This document shows positions 30,301 to 36,774 of a DNA stretch of 64,000 nt, in pieces. The stretch is from Bacillota bacterium (lineage in GTDB: Bacteria; Bacillota; Clostridia; Christensenellales; CAG-917): NCBI GenBank assembly GCA_023665365.1, contig JAMPEA010000006.1:1-64000 (forward strand). Reading direction: 5' to 3'. Below the pieces are notes generated by a model that had not been told where the DNA came from, did not search any database, and was given only the letters and a program-made list of their open reading frames with translations. Each line of letters starts with the position of its first letter. The first letter of the stretch is position 1. The position numbers and the translations under genes were made by a program.

Positions 30301-32184
30301 GCCGCTTATTGTGTCGGCGCGTTTAACGGTGTAGAACCACACGTACGGCGCGTCGTCGTCGGCTTCGGGCACAGTGACGGTAGCAGAAAACTTCTTTTGC
30401 TTATACCATTTCGTATCTGTCCTTTGAAGCGCGGTAGTAGTGGTTGCCACGTATGAGTAATCGCCCGCAAGCGCTTCGAGCGTGGTGTCTCCTTTGACTT
30501 CTGACAAATCGATGCCGCTGAACGTTACGTTAGACTCGCACGTGCCGTTGCCGTAGTCTTTGACCGTAATTTTCAATTCGACGTTTTGCAACGCGTATAG
30601 GTACACTCTCACACGCGCCCTGTTAAACTTGGCGACCACAAGATATCCGACAACAGTATTCGCCACTCCGTTTACTTTTCCCTTAATTTCAACCCGATCG
30701 CACATATTGGTTGAATCCACCGAGTTTGTGTTAGACGCAGTAATCTTTGTATCGTACATATACTGCGTAGTCGCAGATACAGTATCGCTTCCGATTGTGC
30801 CGGAAACCGCAATGGATTTTATGCCGGAAGCCACTTTTGTCGCAGTCTTAACGTCGGTATCCGCCGACCAGCCGTTAGTGGCGTCGTACGTATATCCGCC
30901 GATACCCATATACTTCCTTACGTCGGCGGTTGACGTGTACGTAGACGTGTTGAATGCGCCGCTTGACGCCGTGCCTGCCGAGTAGTTATAAGTATCGGCA
31001 AAATCTATCTCGGCGCTCTTGTAATACTTTGTAGATACGCTATCTTTTCCGATAGTCTTTGTTAGCTCTTCCGACGTATATGAATTCAAAGTCCAGCCGG
31101 CAGACGGATTGCCCTTATCAGCAGCCTTTTCAAGGTCGCTTTGGAGGATTTGATAATAAACGGGCCAATTACTGTTGGGAGTCGGACGATATGGCGTATA
31201 AAGCTCGCACGCCTTCTTGGCGTCTACGTCGGTAGCATTGCCCGTAAGCTCGTGCGTCGTCTTGTCCTCGCCAAACACCGTGCTCATTTTGACAGGATGT
31301 CCGCCGTCCTTGATTGAAGTTGAAGCACTGTCTGCGGCATTGGATAATGAGAGCGTAAAGGTCAGACTGATGGATTCTATGTATATGTATCTATCATATC
31401 CTACACCCAAAGTAGACTTTTTCGGCCAATCCATGCCTATACATATCCCCAAAAACTTGTTTCCTGTGCTGAGCGTTGCGTCGCTTGCAGTATATGTCGT
31501 ATTAGAAGTTTCCTTTTTAGTTGCGTCAGTTGTATAGCCCCTAAGGGTAGTCTCTAATCCGCTTGACGCCGGCATTTTGTTAATGCCAAACGCTTTGTAC
31601 CACACATTATTTGTATATCTATTTTCTACTACCTTAAATGAAAATTTTGCCTTGACAGTAATATTGCTATTGTCAATCATTTGGCACAAAAAGTCGCTTA
31701 ACTCGTAAAACAAGAATAACTGAGCATCATATGGATCGACAGCCTTTTCAACGCGAACCTGCCATTTGCCCTTTTGATTTTCTCTGCCTGTTAATTTTGG
31801 ATTTCCGCCAGATTTAATAAGGACTTGGTTTGTTTGAGTCGGCGTAACTTCATTAAAATTGTCCGTAGCCGTCCAAGACGTTTTCGTAGTCGTCGTGCCG
31901 GGGAAGGTGCTTGTGAAATCTGTATATTTCAACGCGCCTTTTGCACCCGTGATGGTTTCGGGCACGCCGCCGAGAATAGTACCTTTATCTCCCGACGAAT
32001 AGTTGCCGTCATTATTTTCCGCCGACGCAACGTTGTCTAAGCCGTTATTCGCAAAATCACCGTTATTCGTATTAGGCGCAAACGCCAACGTGAGACTGAA
32101 TGCCAGCGCAAAACACATTGCTACGGCAACAAGCGCCATCACCTTGATTGCGCCCTTTTTCTTCCACGTCTTGCTTTCTCTCAT
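21364..32184 (-). CDS. Giant cell-surface protein with MBG/YDG-type repeats
   Basis: This 3606-residue protein has a basic N-terminus, a hydrophobic export segment (VMALVAVAMCFALAFS) and a likely cleavage site near AFA-PN. Residues about 60-1200 are Thr/Ser/Tyr-rich beta-type sequence without a family I can name. From about 1210 to 3380 it is an array of beta domains of the MBG/YDG type, recognisable by recurring motifs such as FYDATK (1213), VYGDEI (1318), VYDGGT (2018), VYDGYN (2378), EYNGKA (2240, 2471), MYDGTT (2716), TYGDID (2988) and YYDGKP (3248). The C-terminus has one membrane helix (LIAVGASLVAIAVVWTVVAF) and a basic tail RKSKLKKLA, with no LPXTG. The likely role is adhesion or glycan binding; this is an inference. 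The ATG follows a strong GGAGGGAAGATT. No frameshift is evident. Confidence 0.88.
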   Translation of the reverse strand: MRESKTWKKKGAIKVMALVAVAMCFALAFSLTLAFAPNTNNGDFANNGLDNVASAENNDGNYSSGDKGTILGGVPETITGAKGALKYTDFTSTFPGTTTTKTSWTATDNFNEVTPTQTNQVLIKSGGNPKLTGRENQKGKWQVRVEKAVDPYDAQLFLFYELSDFLCQMIDNSNITVKAKFSFKVVENRYTNNVWYKAFGINKMPASSGLETTLRGYTTDATKKETSNTTYTASDATLSTGNKFLGICIGMDWPKKSTLGVGYDRYIYIESISLTFTLSLSNAADSASTSIKDGGHPVKMSTVFGEDKTTHELTGNATDVDAKKACELYTPYRPTPNSNWPVYYQILQSDLEKAADKGNPSAGWTLNSYTSEELTKTIGKDSVSTKYYKSAEIDFADTYNYSAGTASSGAFNTSTYTSTADVRKYMGIGGYTYDATNGWSADTDVKTATKVASGIKSIAVSGTIGSDTVSATTQYMYDTKITASNTNSVDSTNMCDRVEIKGKVNGVANTVVGYLVVAKFNRARVRVYLYALQNVELKITVKDYGNGTCESNVTFSGIDLSEVKGDTTLEALAGDYSYVATTTTALQRTDTKWYKQKKFSATVTVPEADDDAPYVWFYTVKRADTISGLTNSRYTKYSSIKSQSTMLPLGYGSFSKFEYDFETGKAKGYKSTDYNVSSPQGVSATGAGYYRFDFYMIDASGRFNSTSSTYYVKVDYDDCSDYSVNATVKTTDNTETISQENIFQTKDTDGVWAMGDTTLTFTVSAINFSGNTIKFTDKNEKVYILCFDREGNLKLYTQSDQGNGLIGTNKDDETGQITLSDVVTELDITDVYFTYSVEYYAAAKNYVGTIVVTFEGNESGAFPTVAWRTAFDISTVAYASVADMEGDPSLKKAASKGKASIFIDRIDPDTPTLSDGSDGYLAANSNEETHTLLYKFDAANKKWKTDNYALSATLSSFYDSVVANSSFNTKMGVFIAVKYLNTVEAFEKFGTVFDMEKAYKGLAIDKSEEYINSILSSTNLDTLKIYTLDELTESSVDLNVEFKQSLGAGMRVIYVWSVDQSGRVSKLNSYYVLIDVTEYTVSASMLDAVIGDNNFGKNGTLSADIDAAKRGDTVTLTFAPNSGYAPFRFNVGETNLLYNYTSGNTFTIADDSFASLITVTHDENSNEYTITYKLDDNDKFDMLPVDANGSKNNVNFTASVRKIVSKTPSANKFYDATKLNMLNYVDLSDEAAKEYLKFEFYSSFDNASQSGVKFDGIPIDVGTYYIRIYLDDIYTDENNKQYNEAFVLAPSETDNKLGFNVPIQFSILQGLVVITPVATESVYGDEIELKFEISGFVGELNADGKYEAPLTGEYLDGSLKLDAAYWGNSLEIDAAIYEIIQERLFIVRHEDQSVSENYAVEFKEGIKHTVKQRTVNVSAVDQSKQFGNSDPAIYFSVSTEQFGWFTAVGGTGSIENLIKKEVLLNGYDFIEQKDKLLIFSSGGRITRAAGEAVGSYTYDASSAITTNNNNYEIVLSVEGKTFTIQKRQVSIDASGQFLVKLNSEYDPDNAPDTSGITLDYALESKDVTFADAIKTAVAGLLMLSGDGVWSTGYDGYFGGYAYDIVLGNNNVVETNEMIITLAEGAIYYIYIGNPDAVIINIRDGVSLDFLYGQIQGKELTYKYLHDNGYLVESTELPTMPDFTDVSWTVNLADGYLGAGSYNVVVSDAKLLNGNEELENRVVVGTFTIRVNPVEIVIRPTNRDDSKIYGNSDSGFNFDYVIVSINGKDFPIGESYAGISRTDIRSTISGAYVRGRYANNGAFRAFGEQYDPATYNNGFIIGGNGDYYSFAVGSAFTSSNSGFTVRALLDTAKKFVIEQKAVNLRVQNFVGVNRAFDNTNTVDFGATLAYNLSSELVRAIDDLRLAFDAVYTGVGSMSEPTNVGIIFTNLRLEGSSANNYRLGTIVNDSNLPSDDPQNELWNGDTLITDSTKLDFNSQNVNVKVVIYYLNNKPYEKSARITISMGAIAIYKSDFSVSKVYDGGTGIYAQNIQIKNRSDANGGSTMLYRLWGTSASHLISGTTFPKADVNSYYVEITLFFDFPGIKEEGSIEIKDTDAYYDETIQITIIENEGVRINIKDLAASITQKILGADDFVSIKPVAQDYTSKADVKRTEITLAHGALADEDVNIVSVNIFTKINDGNVNAGIDHSVEITDESYVSSDNYKLDLEALNAYYSGDNALKVTVNKAKLIPNVVFKDREYNGKAKVEPSRGHEYTYEFIAENYTFDLMDELEKITNEGDIEYFLSKDGVENANVLIDENNGNLIKRDVIVRGVKLLAEGVDLGNYVMYSMTVDGSYVTVEIGEENKVNDYELFDVLTISRKEVKVLDNNIVIKDKVYDGYNTADVKITLKNSGIIEDDGQEQAKYLSIKAIGTFNGSNVGTNLRVTIDKFELVAEVGHEHLLNNYFLSATERTRIANILPRPIGFTVDLGEKEYNGKALIEGASNNVKFELKTETMIGMDSRGGYDVVVYDKTAYYIDKNVAIDGEQVVGKEGTVFNPELGTYTSSRIVNYVLAITTDKYIAPDDNGKYKDADGNYLGLGDYLAYVDFEGVLHYGEVPPQDDEGNYYNVDYCYYALPTADKYIAINDNNKVAIANAFAAGAVAGRYALEDVGEVYAIYSAYDGYDDSDAEVIKSLPAAMTYVNGYGKINQKGLSISSDAIDVINEDAFTKMYDGTTYFYGVEDVDYSYIEGGVVGVIPGDDVSVVRVVAKYENSSTYANYVEFTPGGIGPADENNETSKDYLNYSIDDNITPARHKGEIIRRPIDAILNDGNVEYGTALNKIVGDVTYLAHGNNTSEANSDGLYLLTEWEGQLYLALEQFEDMMGFKFADYKKDFAASMYVIVKDGETLNGFNKYDGEVNQNDLDKYYIRLSVSSLPTVNVTFENPVPKAGESSLTYNLAVTAIDNFVFQPKYSETNTEGNSVLTVAQKDLYVTTTGTLTIGKNYSKTYGDIDPTVELFYLNKDGGEGFAAGENAHNTFVGVLPEVRWGVLNLTTGEWIMLGAENADEIVDLNTYQSAYKYALISKGDGINVGLGDDEIYAARVFAPENADYASSNYNVILGTGFEVADGNVMTTYAVAGDESGAMYPFKSAASTLEIKLPDMAGLTLRGAENNAFNFTYDGSNQVKNLILGALAAGDEIGLGNADEAVEVINASDSAYVGHVVVRRAIKIDEGDPRGYCNLWISGDEVSIFVARANAQLSAVTTSKYYDGKPYAYEVGGEGVNKMISSVCDLSANHVNISYAVLRGKDYEAVDEMRNAGTYRVTIELNSSFADDYPNYATDTVAVTYKILTATVDVIISNVGYTEVPNTSVKTLTAEYDSAKTSYEIAYDIINMSGLDAALQLPKSQTVLSFDKEITSAGRYPFSIKIVKGDLDENNYKLVGAQGVLVLTTKNVEASDASINVGSNIVANRLVAKEITQDKGSGTDLGLWSDVNEYMPHINNQAKLSSIVKLEIYCDDTPVTLNGGSVEVSVAVPETVGDLKDKAIYTVTADGGLKLLEGYTVADGKITYTTDYLGALVFVEFTANVMPLWQIILIAVGASLVAIAVVWTVVAFVLRKSKLKKLA

Positions 32185-32504
32185 AATCTTCCCTCCAACA
32201 AAATCTCCCCAGATTTTATTTGGCTTTTGCCCTCATTGAGGTCGTCCCAAAACCCCTTAAAATTCGTCACCCAAAGGAGCGAAGCGACGCGGCAATCCAG
32301 AGAATTTGCAAGTAAATGATTAACATTCTGGATTGCTTCACCATCGGAGTCCCCGCAAAATGTCATTTTGTGGGGTGAATTCCTCGCAAAGGCGGCGATT
32401 GATTGAGTTTTGAAACAACTCTATTGCGGGCTGAATTTCCCTTATCTTATATAATATATACGCCCGTACACGCACGCGTGCCTCACGCATTATATATCAT
32501 ATGC
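32185..32504 (-). promoter_or_regulatory. Long 5' leader of the giant surface gene
   Basis: If the promoter below is used, the mRNA has an untranslated leader of about 320 nt. It holds a GTCCCC hairpin (32351-32375), a palindrome GCACGCGTGC (32472-32481), and an inverted repeat GCAATCCAGA/TCTGGATTGC (about 32291-32338) whose 10-bp motif recurs elsewhere in the window. I cannot tell whether this is a regulatory RNA or accumulated repeat DNA. No reading frame in it is convincing. Confidence 0.5.
32351..32375. repeat. GTCCCC hairpin repeat
   Basis: CCCCGCAAAAT and ATTTTGTGGGG pair over 11 positions (one G-T) around a three-base loop, preceded by GGAGT. It is the third copy of this hairpin in the window. 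Confidence 0.6.
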
Positions 32505-32539
32505 TATTATATGATAAACCTATAACTTTCCAATGTCAA
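32495..32539 (-). promoter_or_regulatory. Promoter and overlapping operator of the giant surface gene
   Basis: TTGACA (32534-32539, minus strand), a 17-bp spacer and TATCAT (32511-32516) make a strong housekeeping promoter. A perfect inverted repeat TATCATAT-N6-ATATGATA (32495-32516) covers the -10 box and the start site, where a bound repressor would block transcription. The regulator is unknown. Confidence 0.7.
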
Positions 32540-32557
32540 TAGTAAATTTTTTACAAT

Positions 32558-32810
32558 GATCCACCTCATCACCGCTCCGCTTGCGCTCTGCGGAGCTTCC
32601 CCTCATAGGTGAAGCCATAGTATGGATATTGTGTCCCTCTGTCCGTTAGCCCTCCCCTTCGGGGTCCCCGATGACGAAGCAATCCAGAAAAGCCCTCCCA
32701 TTGAGGGGAGGGTGTCACGCAGTGACGGGTGAGGTGTCAATTTAATCCACCTCATCACCGCTCCGCTTGCGCTCTGCGGAGCTTCCCCTCGTAGGTGAAG
32801 CCATATTATT
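32558..32810. repeat. Direct repeat pair, CTCATCACCGCTCCGC family
   Basis: About 55 bases starting ATCCACCTCATCACCGCTCC and including GCTCTGCGGAGCTTCCCCTC are present twice (from 32558 and from 32751). The DNA between contains CCCTCCCATTGAGGGGAGGG and a GTCACGCAGTGACGG palindrome. I recall similar sequences as high-copy intergenic repeats in gut Clostridia. There is no gene here. Confidence 0.65.
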
Positions 32811-32849
32811 GATAGGGTCTATCGGCTACCGTTAAAATCAGACAAAGTC

Positions 32850-32960
32850 TGCGACTTAAAAATGCGTATTTACGCAACTTTGCGACATAAAGTCTTGACA
32901 ATGCCACTAAACAGTAGTAAACTGTGTACGACTTAAAAATGCGTATTTACGCAATTTTAA
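32850..32960. repeat. Direct repeat with TGCGTA-TT-TACGCA hairpin
   Basis: GACTTAAAAATGCGTATTTA is present from about 32851 and again from about 32930, each with the hairpin TGCGTATTTACGCA. Between them ACTAAACAGTAGTAAACTG resembles the apex of the palindromic elements. This may be a decayed member of that family in front of the ATPase gene. Confidence 0.5.
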
Positions 32961-32977
32961 AACATAGGTGTTTTATG

Positions 32978-34264
32978 GTTATTGAAAGAGAACGCTATTT
33001 AAACAAGCTGATAAAGAAAAAGGAAAACGGGCTTATCAAGATAATTACGGGCATACGCAGGTGCGGCAAATCGTATCTGCTGTTTGAGCTTTACAGAAAG
33101 TATTTGCTTGAAAGCGGCGTTGATGAAAATCATATCATATCGCTTACGCTTGACGACGACGAAAATATAAAATACAGAAATCCGTTTGAGCTTGGCAAGT
33201 ATATCCGAGGCGAAATCAAAGACGAAAAAACCTATTACGTTTTTATAGACGAAATACAAAAGGTAGTGAACGTGCAAAACCCGTATATCGAAAACGCCGA
33301 GGACAAGGTGGGGTTTGTCGACGTGCTTTTGGGACTTATGAAAATAAAGAACGTCGATTTGTACGTGACGGGCAGCAACTCGAAAATGCTTTCGTCGGAC
33401 ATATTGACGGAATTCCGTGGCAGAGGGGACGAGATAAGGATAAATCCATTGAGCTACGCGGAGTTTTATTCGGCGACGGAGGATAAGCGGCACGCTTGGC
33501 GCGATTATTATACCTATGGCGGAATGCCGCTTGTGCTGTCTAAGGATACGCACGAGGAGAAAAGCAAGTATCTGAAAGACCTGTTTGCAAACACGTATTT
33601 TGCAGACGTGTTGGAGCGCCATAAGATAAACGACCCCACCGCGCTTGACGACCTGCTCAATATAGTTGCGTCGTCGATAGGGTCGCTCACGAACGCAACA
33701 AAGCTGTCCAAAACGTTTAAGAGCGTGAAAAACGTCAACATATCCCCCAAGACGATAGACGGCTATCTAAACGACTTTATAGACGCGTTTTTGCTTTATA
33801 AATCTTTCAAGTATGATATTAAAGGCAAAAAATATATAGAAACTCCGCTCAAATACTATTTTTCGGACGTGGGATTGCGCAACGCGTGGCTGAATTTCAG
33901 ACAGCTTGAAGAAAATCATATTATGGAAAACGTCATATACAACGAGCTCCGCGTGAGAGAGTTTGACGTTGACATCGGCGTTGTCGAATACAATTATAAG
34001 GAAAACGGCGCAAGTAAACGCAAGCAGTTGGAAGTGGATTTTGTCGCCAACAAGGGAAGCAAAAGATACTATATACAATCTGCACTGACGGTTGCAGACG
34101 AAAGCAAGCGTGCGCAGGAAACTAATTCGTTGAAACGGATTGCCGATTCTTTCAAAAAAATAATAGTCGTAAAGGACGATATAGTGCCTTGGCACGACGA
34201 AAACGGCGTACTCTATATCGGCATTGAGGAATTTTTGCTTGATGAGAATGCAATGGATTTTTAG
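32978..34264 (+). CDS. AAA ATPase with C-terminal DUF4143 domain
   Basis: The 428-residue protein has an AAA_14-type P-loop GIRRCGKS at residues 26-33, Walker B YVFIDEIQ at about 88-94, and a sensor segment LYVTGSNSKMLSSD. The C-terminal half (YFSDVGLRNAWLNFR, ending in QLEVDFVANKG) is the DUF4143 domain, which has a restriction-nuclease-like fold in the family; the ExD residues here are visible in EVDFV. The cellular role of these proteins is unknown; they are numerous in anaerobes and often lie in variable DNA. I start at the ATG after AGGTG; an upstream in-frame ATG adds 18 residues from the repeat region. It is surrounded by repeats on both sides, which suggests an accessory gene. Confidence 0.88.
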   Translation, partial: VIERERYLNKLIKKKENGLIKIITGIRRCGKSYLLFELYRKYLLESGVDENHIISLTLDDDENIKYRNPFELGKYIRGEIKDEKTYYVFIDEIQKVVNVQNPYIENAEDKVGFVDVLLGLMKIKNVDLYVTGSNSKMLSSDILTEFRGRGDEIRINPLSYAEFYSATEDKRHAWRDYYTYGGMPLVLSKDTHEEKSKYLKDLFANTYFADVLERHKINDPTALDDLLNIVASSIGSLTNATKLSKTFKSVKNVNISPKTIDGYLNDFIDAFLLYKSFKYDIKGKKYIETPLKYYFSDVGLRNAWLNFRQLEENHIMENVIYNELRVREFDVDIGVVEYNYKENGASKRKQLEVDFVANKGSKRYYIQSALTVADESKRAQETNSLKRIADSFKKIIVVKDDIVPWHDENGVLYIGIEEFLLDENAMDF

Positions 34265-34289
34265 GCAGTTTTCGTATATCTAAACAAGT

Positions 34290-34588
34290 AAAAATGCGCT
34301 ATTTGGCGCACTGCTTCGTTAGACGAGCACGCGAGCAACCCAACGTACAAACCAAACGCAACTTAAAAACACGATATTTTGCGTCAGACAAAACAGTTAG
34401 TTTGTAAAAACGCGATATTGAGATGAGTGACGCGAAAGTGCCGCCTGAATTACAAGCCTAACGCACACACTTTACATAAGTAAAAACGCGATATTTACGT
34501 TAAACAAAGTAATTAGCTAGTAAAAACGCCACTCTTTCACGCCAATTCTCTGGATTGCTTCGCCAATAAATTAGCTCGCAATGACGAC
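34290..34588. repeat. Cluster of palindromic-element halves and fragments
   Basis: The DNA after the ATPase gene consists almost wholly of partial elements. One starts GTAAAAATGCGCTATTTGG at about 34289 in the orientation of the upstream gene. Others include AAAAACACGATATTTTGCG, AAAAACGCGATATTGAG with GATGAGTGACGCGAAAG (from about 34405), and AAAAACGCGATATTTACG (from about 34483). CTCTGGATTGCTTCGCC and CTCGCAATGACGAC, parts of another common intergenic repeat, interrupt them. No gene is present. Confidence 0.65.
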
Positions 34589-34716
34589 GTAAAAACGCGA
34601 TATTTGGATGCAGTACGCGAAAGGGGCGATTTTTTATCTCGCCTAACGTACAAGTCGTACGTGACGAGTAAAAAATCGCCCCTGACAAAGTAATGCGCCA
34701 AATAGCGCGTTTTTAC
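34589..34716. repeat. Long palindromic 3'-end element at pckG
   Basis: The outer arms 34589-34607 and 34698-34716 (GTAAAAACGCGATATTTGG) pair over 19 bp with one mismatch. The signatures ATGCAGTACGCGAAA and TGACAAAGTAATGCG flank an inner stem (34623-34641 with 34665-34682, GGGGCGATTTTTTA core) and an apex with CGTAC. The pckG TAA stop is the start of the right arm (TAAAAACGCG on the minus strand). Confidence 0.85.
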
Positions 34717-36482
34717 TTTAAGTTGGATTTTAGCGTATCCAGTTCTGCGCGAAGCTCCTTCGGCAAATCATCGCCGAATTTGGCATAGAACTCCTCAATA
34801 CCCTCGGCGTCTTGCAACCAAAGCTCCTTGTCAACGCTGAGCAGGTTCGCAATATCGGCTTCGGTCATATCCAAGCCTTCGAGATTGATATCCGCGGGGT
34901 TGGGGACGTATCCGATAGGCGTTTCGACCGCTTCCGCAGTGCCTTCCGTGCGGCGGATAATCCAATCGAGCACGCGCAGGTTGTCGCCGAAGCCCGGCCA
35001 CAGGAAGTGACCCTCGTCGTCCGTCCTAAACCAGTTGACGTTGAATATCTTCGGGCGTTTCTCAGCCTTTGTGCCCATCTCAACCCAGTGCGCGAAGTAC
35101 TCCGCCATATTGTAGCCGCAGAAAGGCAACATTGCCATCGGGTCGCGCCTTACTACGCCGACTGCGCCGCTTGCCGCCGCCGTCGTCTCGGATGCCATAA
35201 TCGAGCCTACGAAAACGCCGTGGTTCCAATCTCTCGCCTCGTACACGAGCGGAGCAGTCTTTGCGCGACGACCGCCGAACACGATTGCATCGAGCGGAAC
35301 TCCCTGCGGGTTTTCAAACTCGTCGGACAGGCACGGGCAGTTGACCGCAGGCGCTGTAAAGCGGGAGTTCGGATGCGCGCCCTTTACGCCCTCGGCTTGC
35401 TCCTTTTCTCCCCAAGGATTGCCCTGCCAGTCAATGGCTTTCTTGGGCGGATTTTTGTCAAGCCCTTCCCACCAAACCGTATTGTTTTCAAGATTGTGGC
35501 ATACATTAGTGAAAATCGCGTTCTTCCTCGTGGAAGCGAGCGCGTTGGGGTTGGATTTCACGTTCGTGCCGGGTGCAACGCCGAAGAAGCCGTTTTCGGG
35601 GTTGATGGCGTACATTCTGCCGTCCGCGCCCACTCTTATCCAAGCAATGTCGTCGCCGACGGTGTGGACCTTATATCCCTTCTTCGCAAAGACCTCGGGC
35701 GGAATGAGCATAGCAAGGTTTGTCTTGCCGCACGCCGACGGGAACGCCGCCGCGATATATTTCGTCTCTCCGTTGGGCTTTTCAAGACCCAAAATGAGCA
35801 TATGCTCCGCCATCCAGCCCTCGTGCCAGCCTTGATAGGACGCTATGCGCAGCGCGAAGCACTTTTTGCCGAGCAGTACGTTTCCGCCGTACGCAGAGTT
35901 GACCGACATAATCGTATTGTCCTCGGGGAACTGGCAGATATATCTTTTTTCCGCGTCAACGTCCGCCTTGGAGTGCAAGCCGCGCACGAAATCGTCGCTT
36001 GCGCCGAGCTGGTCGAGCACCTTTTGCCCTACCCTCGTCATAATCGCCATGTTGAGCACGACGTAAATCGAATCGGTAAGCTCGATGCCGATCTTCGAGA
36101 ACGGCGAGCCGACCGCGCCCATCGAGTAGGGGATGACGTACATCGTCCTACCCTTCATCGCGCCTCTGTAAATCTCTTTGAGCATCGCGTAAGCCTCGTC
36201 TTTTTGCATCCAGTTGTTGGTTGGACCTGCGGTCTCCTTCTTCTCTGTGCAGATAAACGTACGACCCTCTACGCGGGCAACGTCGTTGGGCAGAGTGCGG
36301 TGCAAATAGCACCCCGGCAACAGCTCTTGATTGAGCTTTATCATCTCGCCCGTCGCAACCGCTTCCGCGCGCAACGCTTCGAGTTGCGCCTCGCTGCCGT
36401 CGATAAGCACAACCTTATCCGGCTGACAAAGCGCGACGCTTTCGTCTACAAATTTTTCAACGCCTTTGCTGAGAAATTGCAT
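34713..36482 (-). CDS. pckG: Phosphoenolpyruvate carboxykinase (GTP)
   Basis: The 589-residue protein is a GTP-type PEPCK. The P-loop FPSACGKTN near residue 250 contains the hyper-reactive cysteine of this class. Other signatures are YVIPYSMGAVGSPFSKIG, GDDIAWIR for metal binding, NPENGFFGVAPGTN, and FGGRRAKTAPLVYEARDW. It interconverts oxaloacetate and PEP. In fermentative anaerobes the PEP-carboxylating direction is common, which would suit the fumarase and malic enzyme 12 kb away; direction here is inference. The ATG follows AGGAGG at ideal spacing. The gene is monocistronic with its own promoter, and its stop codon lies in a palindromic element. Confidence 0.97.
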   Translation of the reverse strand: MQFLSKGVEKFVDESVALCQPDKVVLIDGSEAQLEALRAEAVATGEMIKLNQELLPGCYLHRTLPNDVARVEGRTFICTEKKETAGPTNNWMQKDEAYAMLKEIYRGAMKGRTMYVIPYSMGAVGSPFSKIGIELTDSIYVVLNMAIMTRVGQKVLDQLGASDDFVRGLHSKADVDAEKRYICQFPEDNTIMSVNSAYGGNVLLGKKCFALRIASYQGWHEGWMAEHMLILGLEKPNGETKYIAAAFPSACGKTNLAMLIPPEVFAKKGYKVHTVGDDIAWIRVGADGRMYAINPENGFFGVAPGTNVKSNPNALASTRKNAIFTNVCHNLENNTVWWEGLDKNPPKKAIDWQGNPWGEKEQAEGVKGAHPNSRFTAPAVNCPCLSDEFENPQGVPLDAIVFGGRRAKTAPLVYEARDWNHGVFVGSIMASETTAAASGAVGVVRRDPMAMLPFCGYNMAEYFAHWVEMGTKAEKRPKIFNVNWFRTDDEGHFLWPGFGDNLRVLDWIIRRTEGTAEAVETPIGYVPNPADINLEGLDMTEADIANLLSVDKELWLQDAEGIEEFYAKFGDDLPKELRAELDTLKSNLK

Positions 36483-36536
36483 AATACCTCCTGTGCCTTA
36501 GCACGAAAATTATTTTCTTTATTTCTTTTGTTATGA

Positions 36537-36608
36537 GATAAATAAACTTTATATATACTTTATTTATCGCACGTCTAAAATGATACAATATTTTCCATTT
36601 AATGTCAA
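36537..36608 (-). promoter_or_regulatory. pckG promoter with downstream inverted repeat
   Basis: TTGACA (36603-36608, minus strand), a 17-bp spacer and TATCAT (36580-36585) form a near-consensus promoter. Just downstream of the start site a perfect 10-bp inverted repeat GATAAATAAA/TTTATTTATC (36537-36546 and 36559-36568) could be a repressor site or an AU-rich mRNA hairpin. About 55 nt of leader remain before the ATG. Confidence 0.75.
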
Positions 36609-36697
36609 TATAAAATTGCATTTCACCACTGCAACTTGTGGCTCGAAATCGCAACGTACACAACTAATTGATTTTCTCAAAATTCGCGTTTTTTCGC

Positions 36698-36726
36698 TTG
36701 TGTTTATTTCCGCCCGAGTTTAATAT
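36698..36726 (+). promoter_or_regulatory. Promoter of the DUF4364 gene
   Basis: TTGTGT (36698-36703), a 17-bp spacer and TAATAT (36721-36726) lie about 50 bases before the start codon, diverging from pckG. Confidence 0.55.
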
Positions 36727-36774
36727 AAATATTCGCCGACACTTTGCGGTTTATTTTTCGGAATGCGGGGTTTT

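Noticed and set aside
34812-36536. A 574-codon plus-strand frame opposite pckG
   Set aside because: It is the antisense of a well-conserved enzyme gene; its composition is rich in Arg, His and Val with no recognisable motif.
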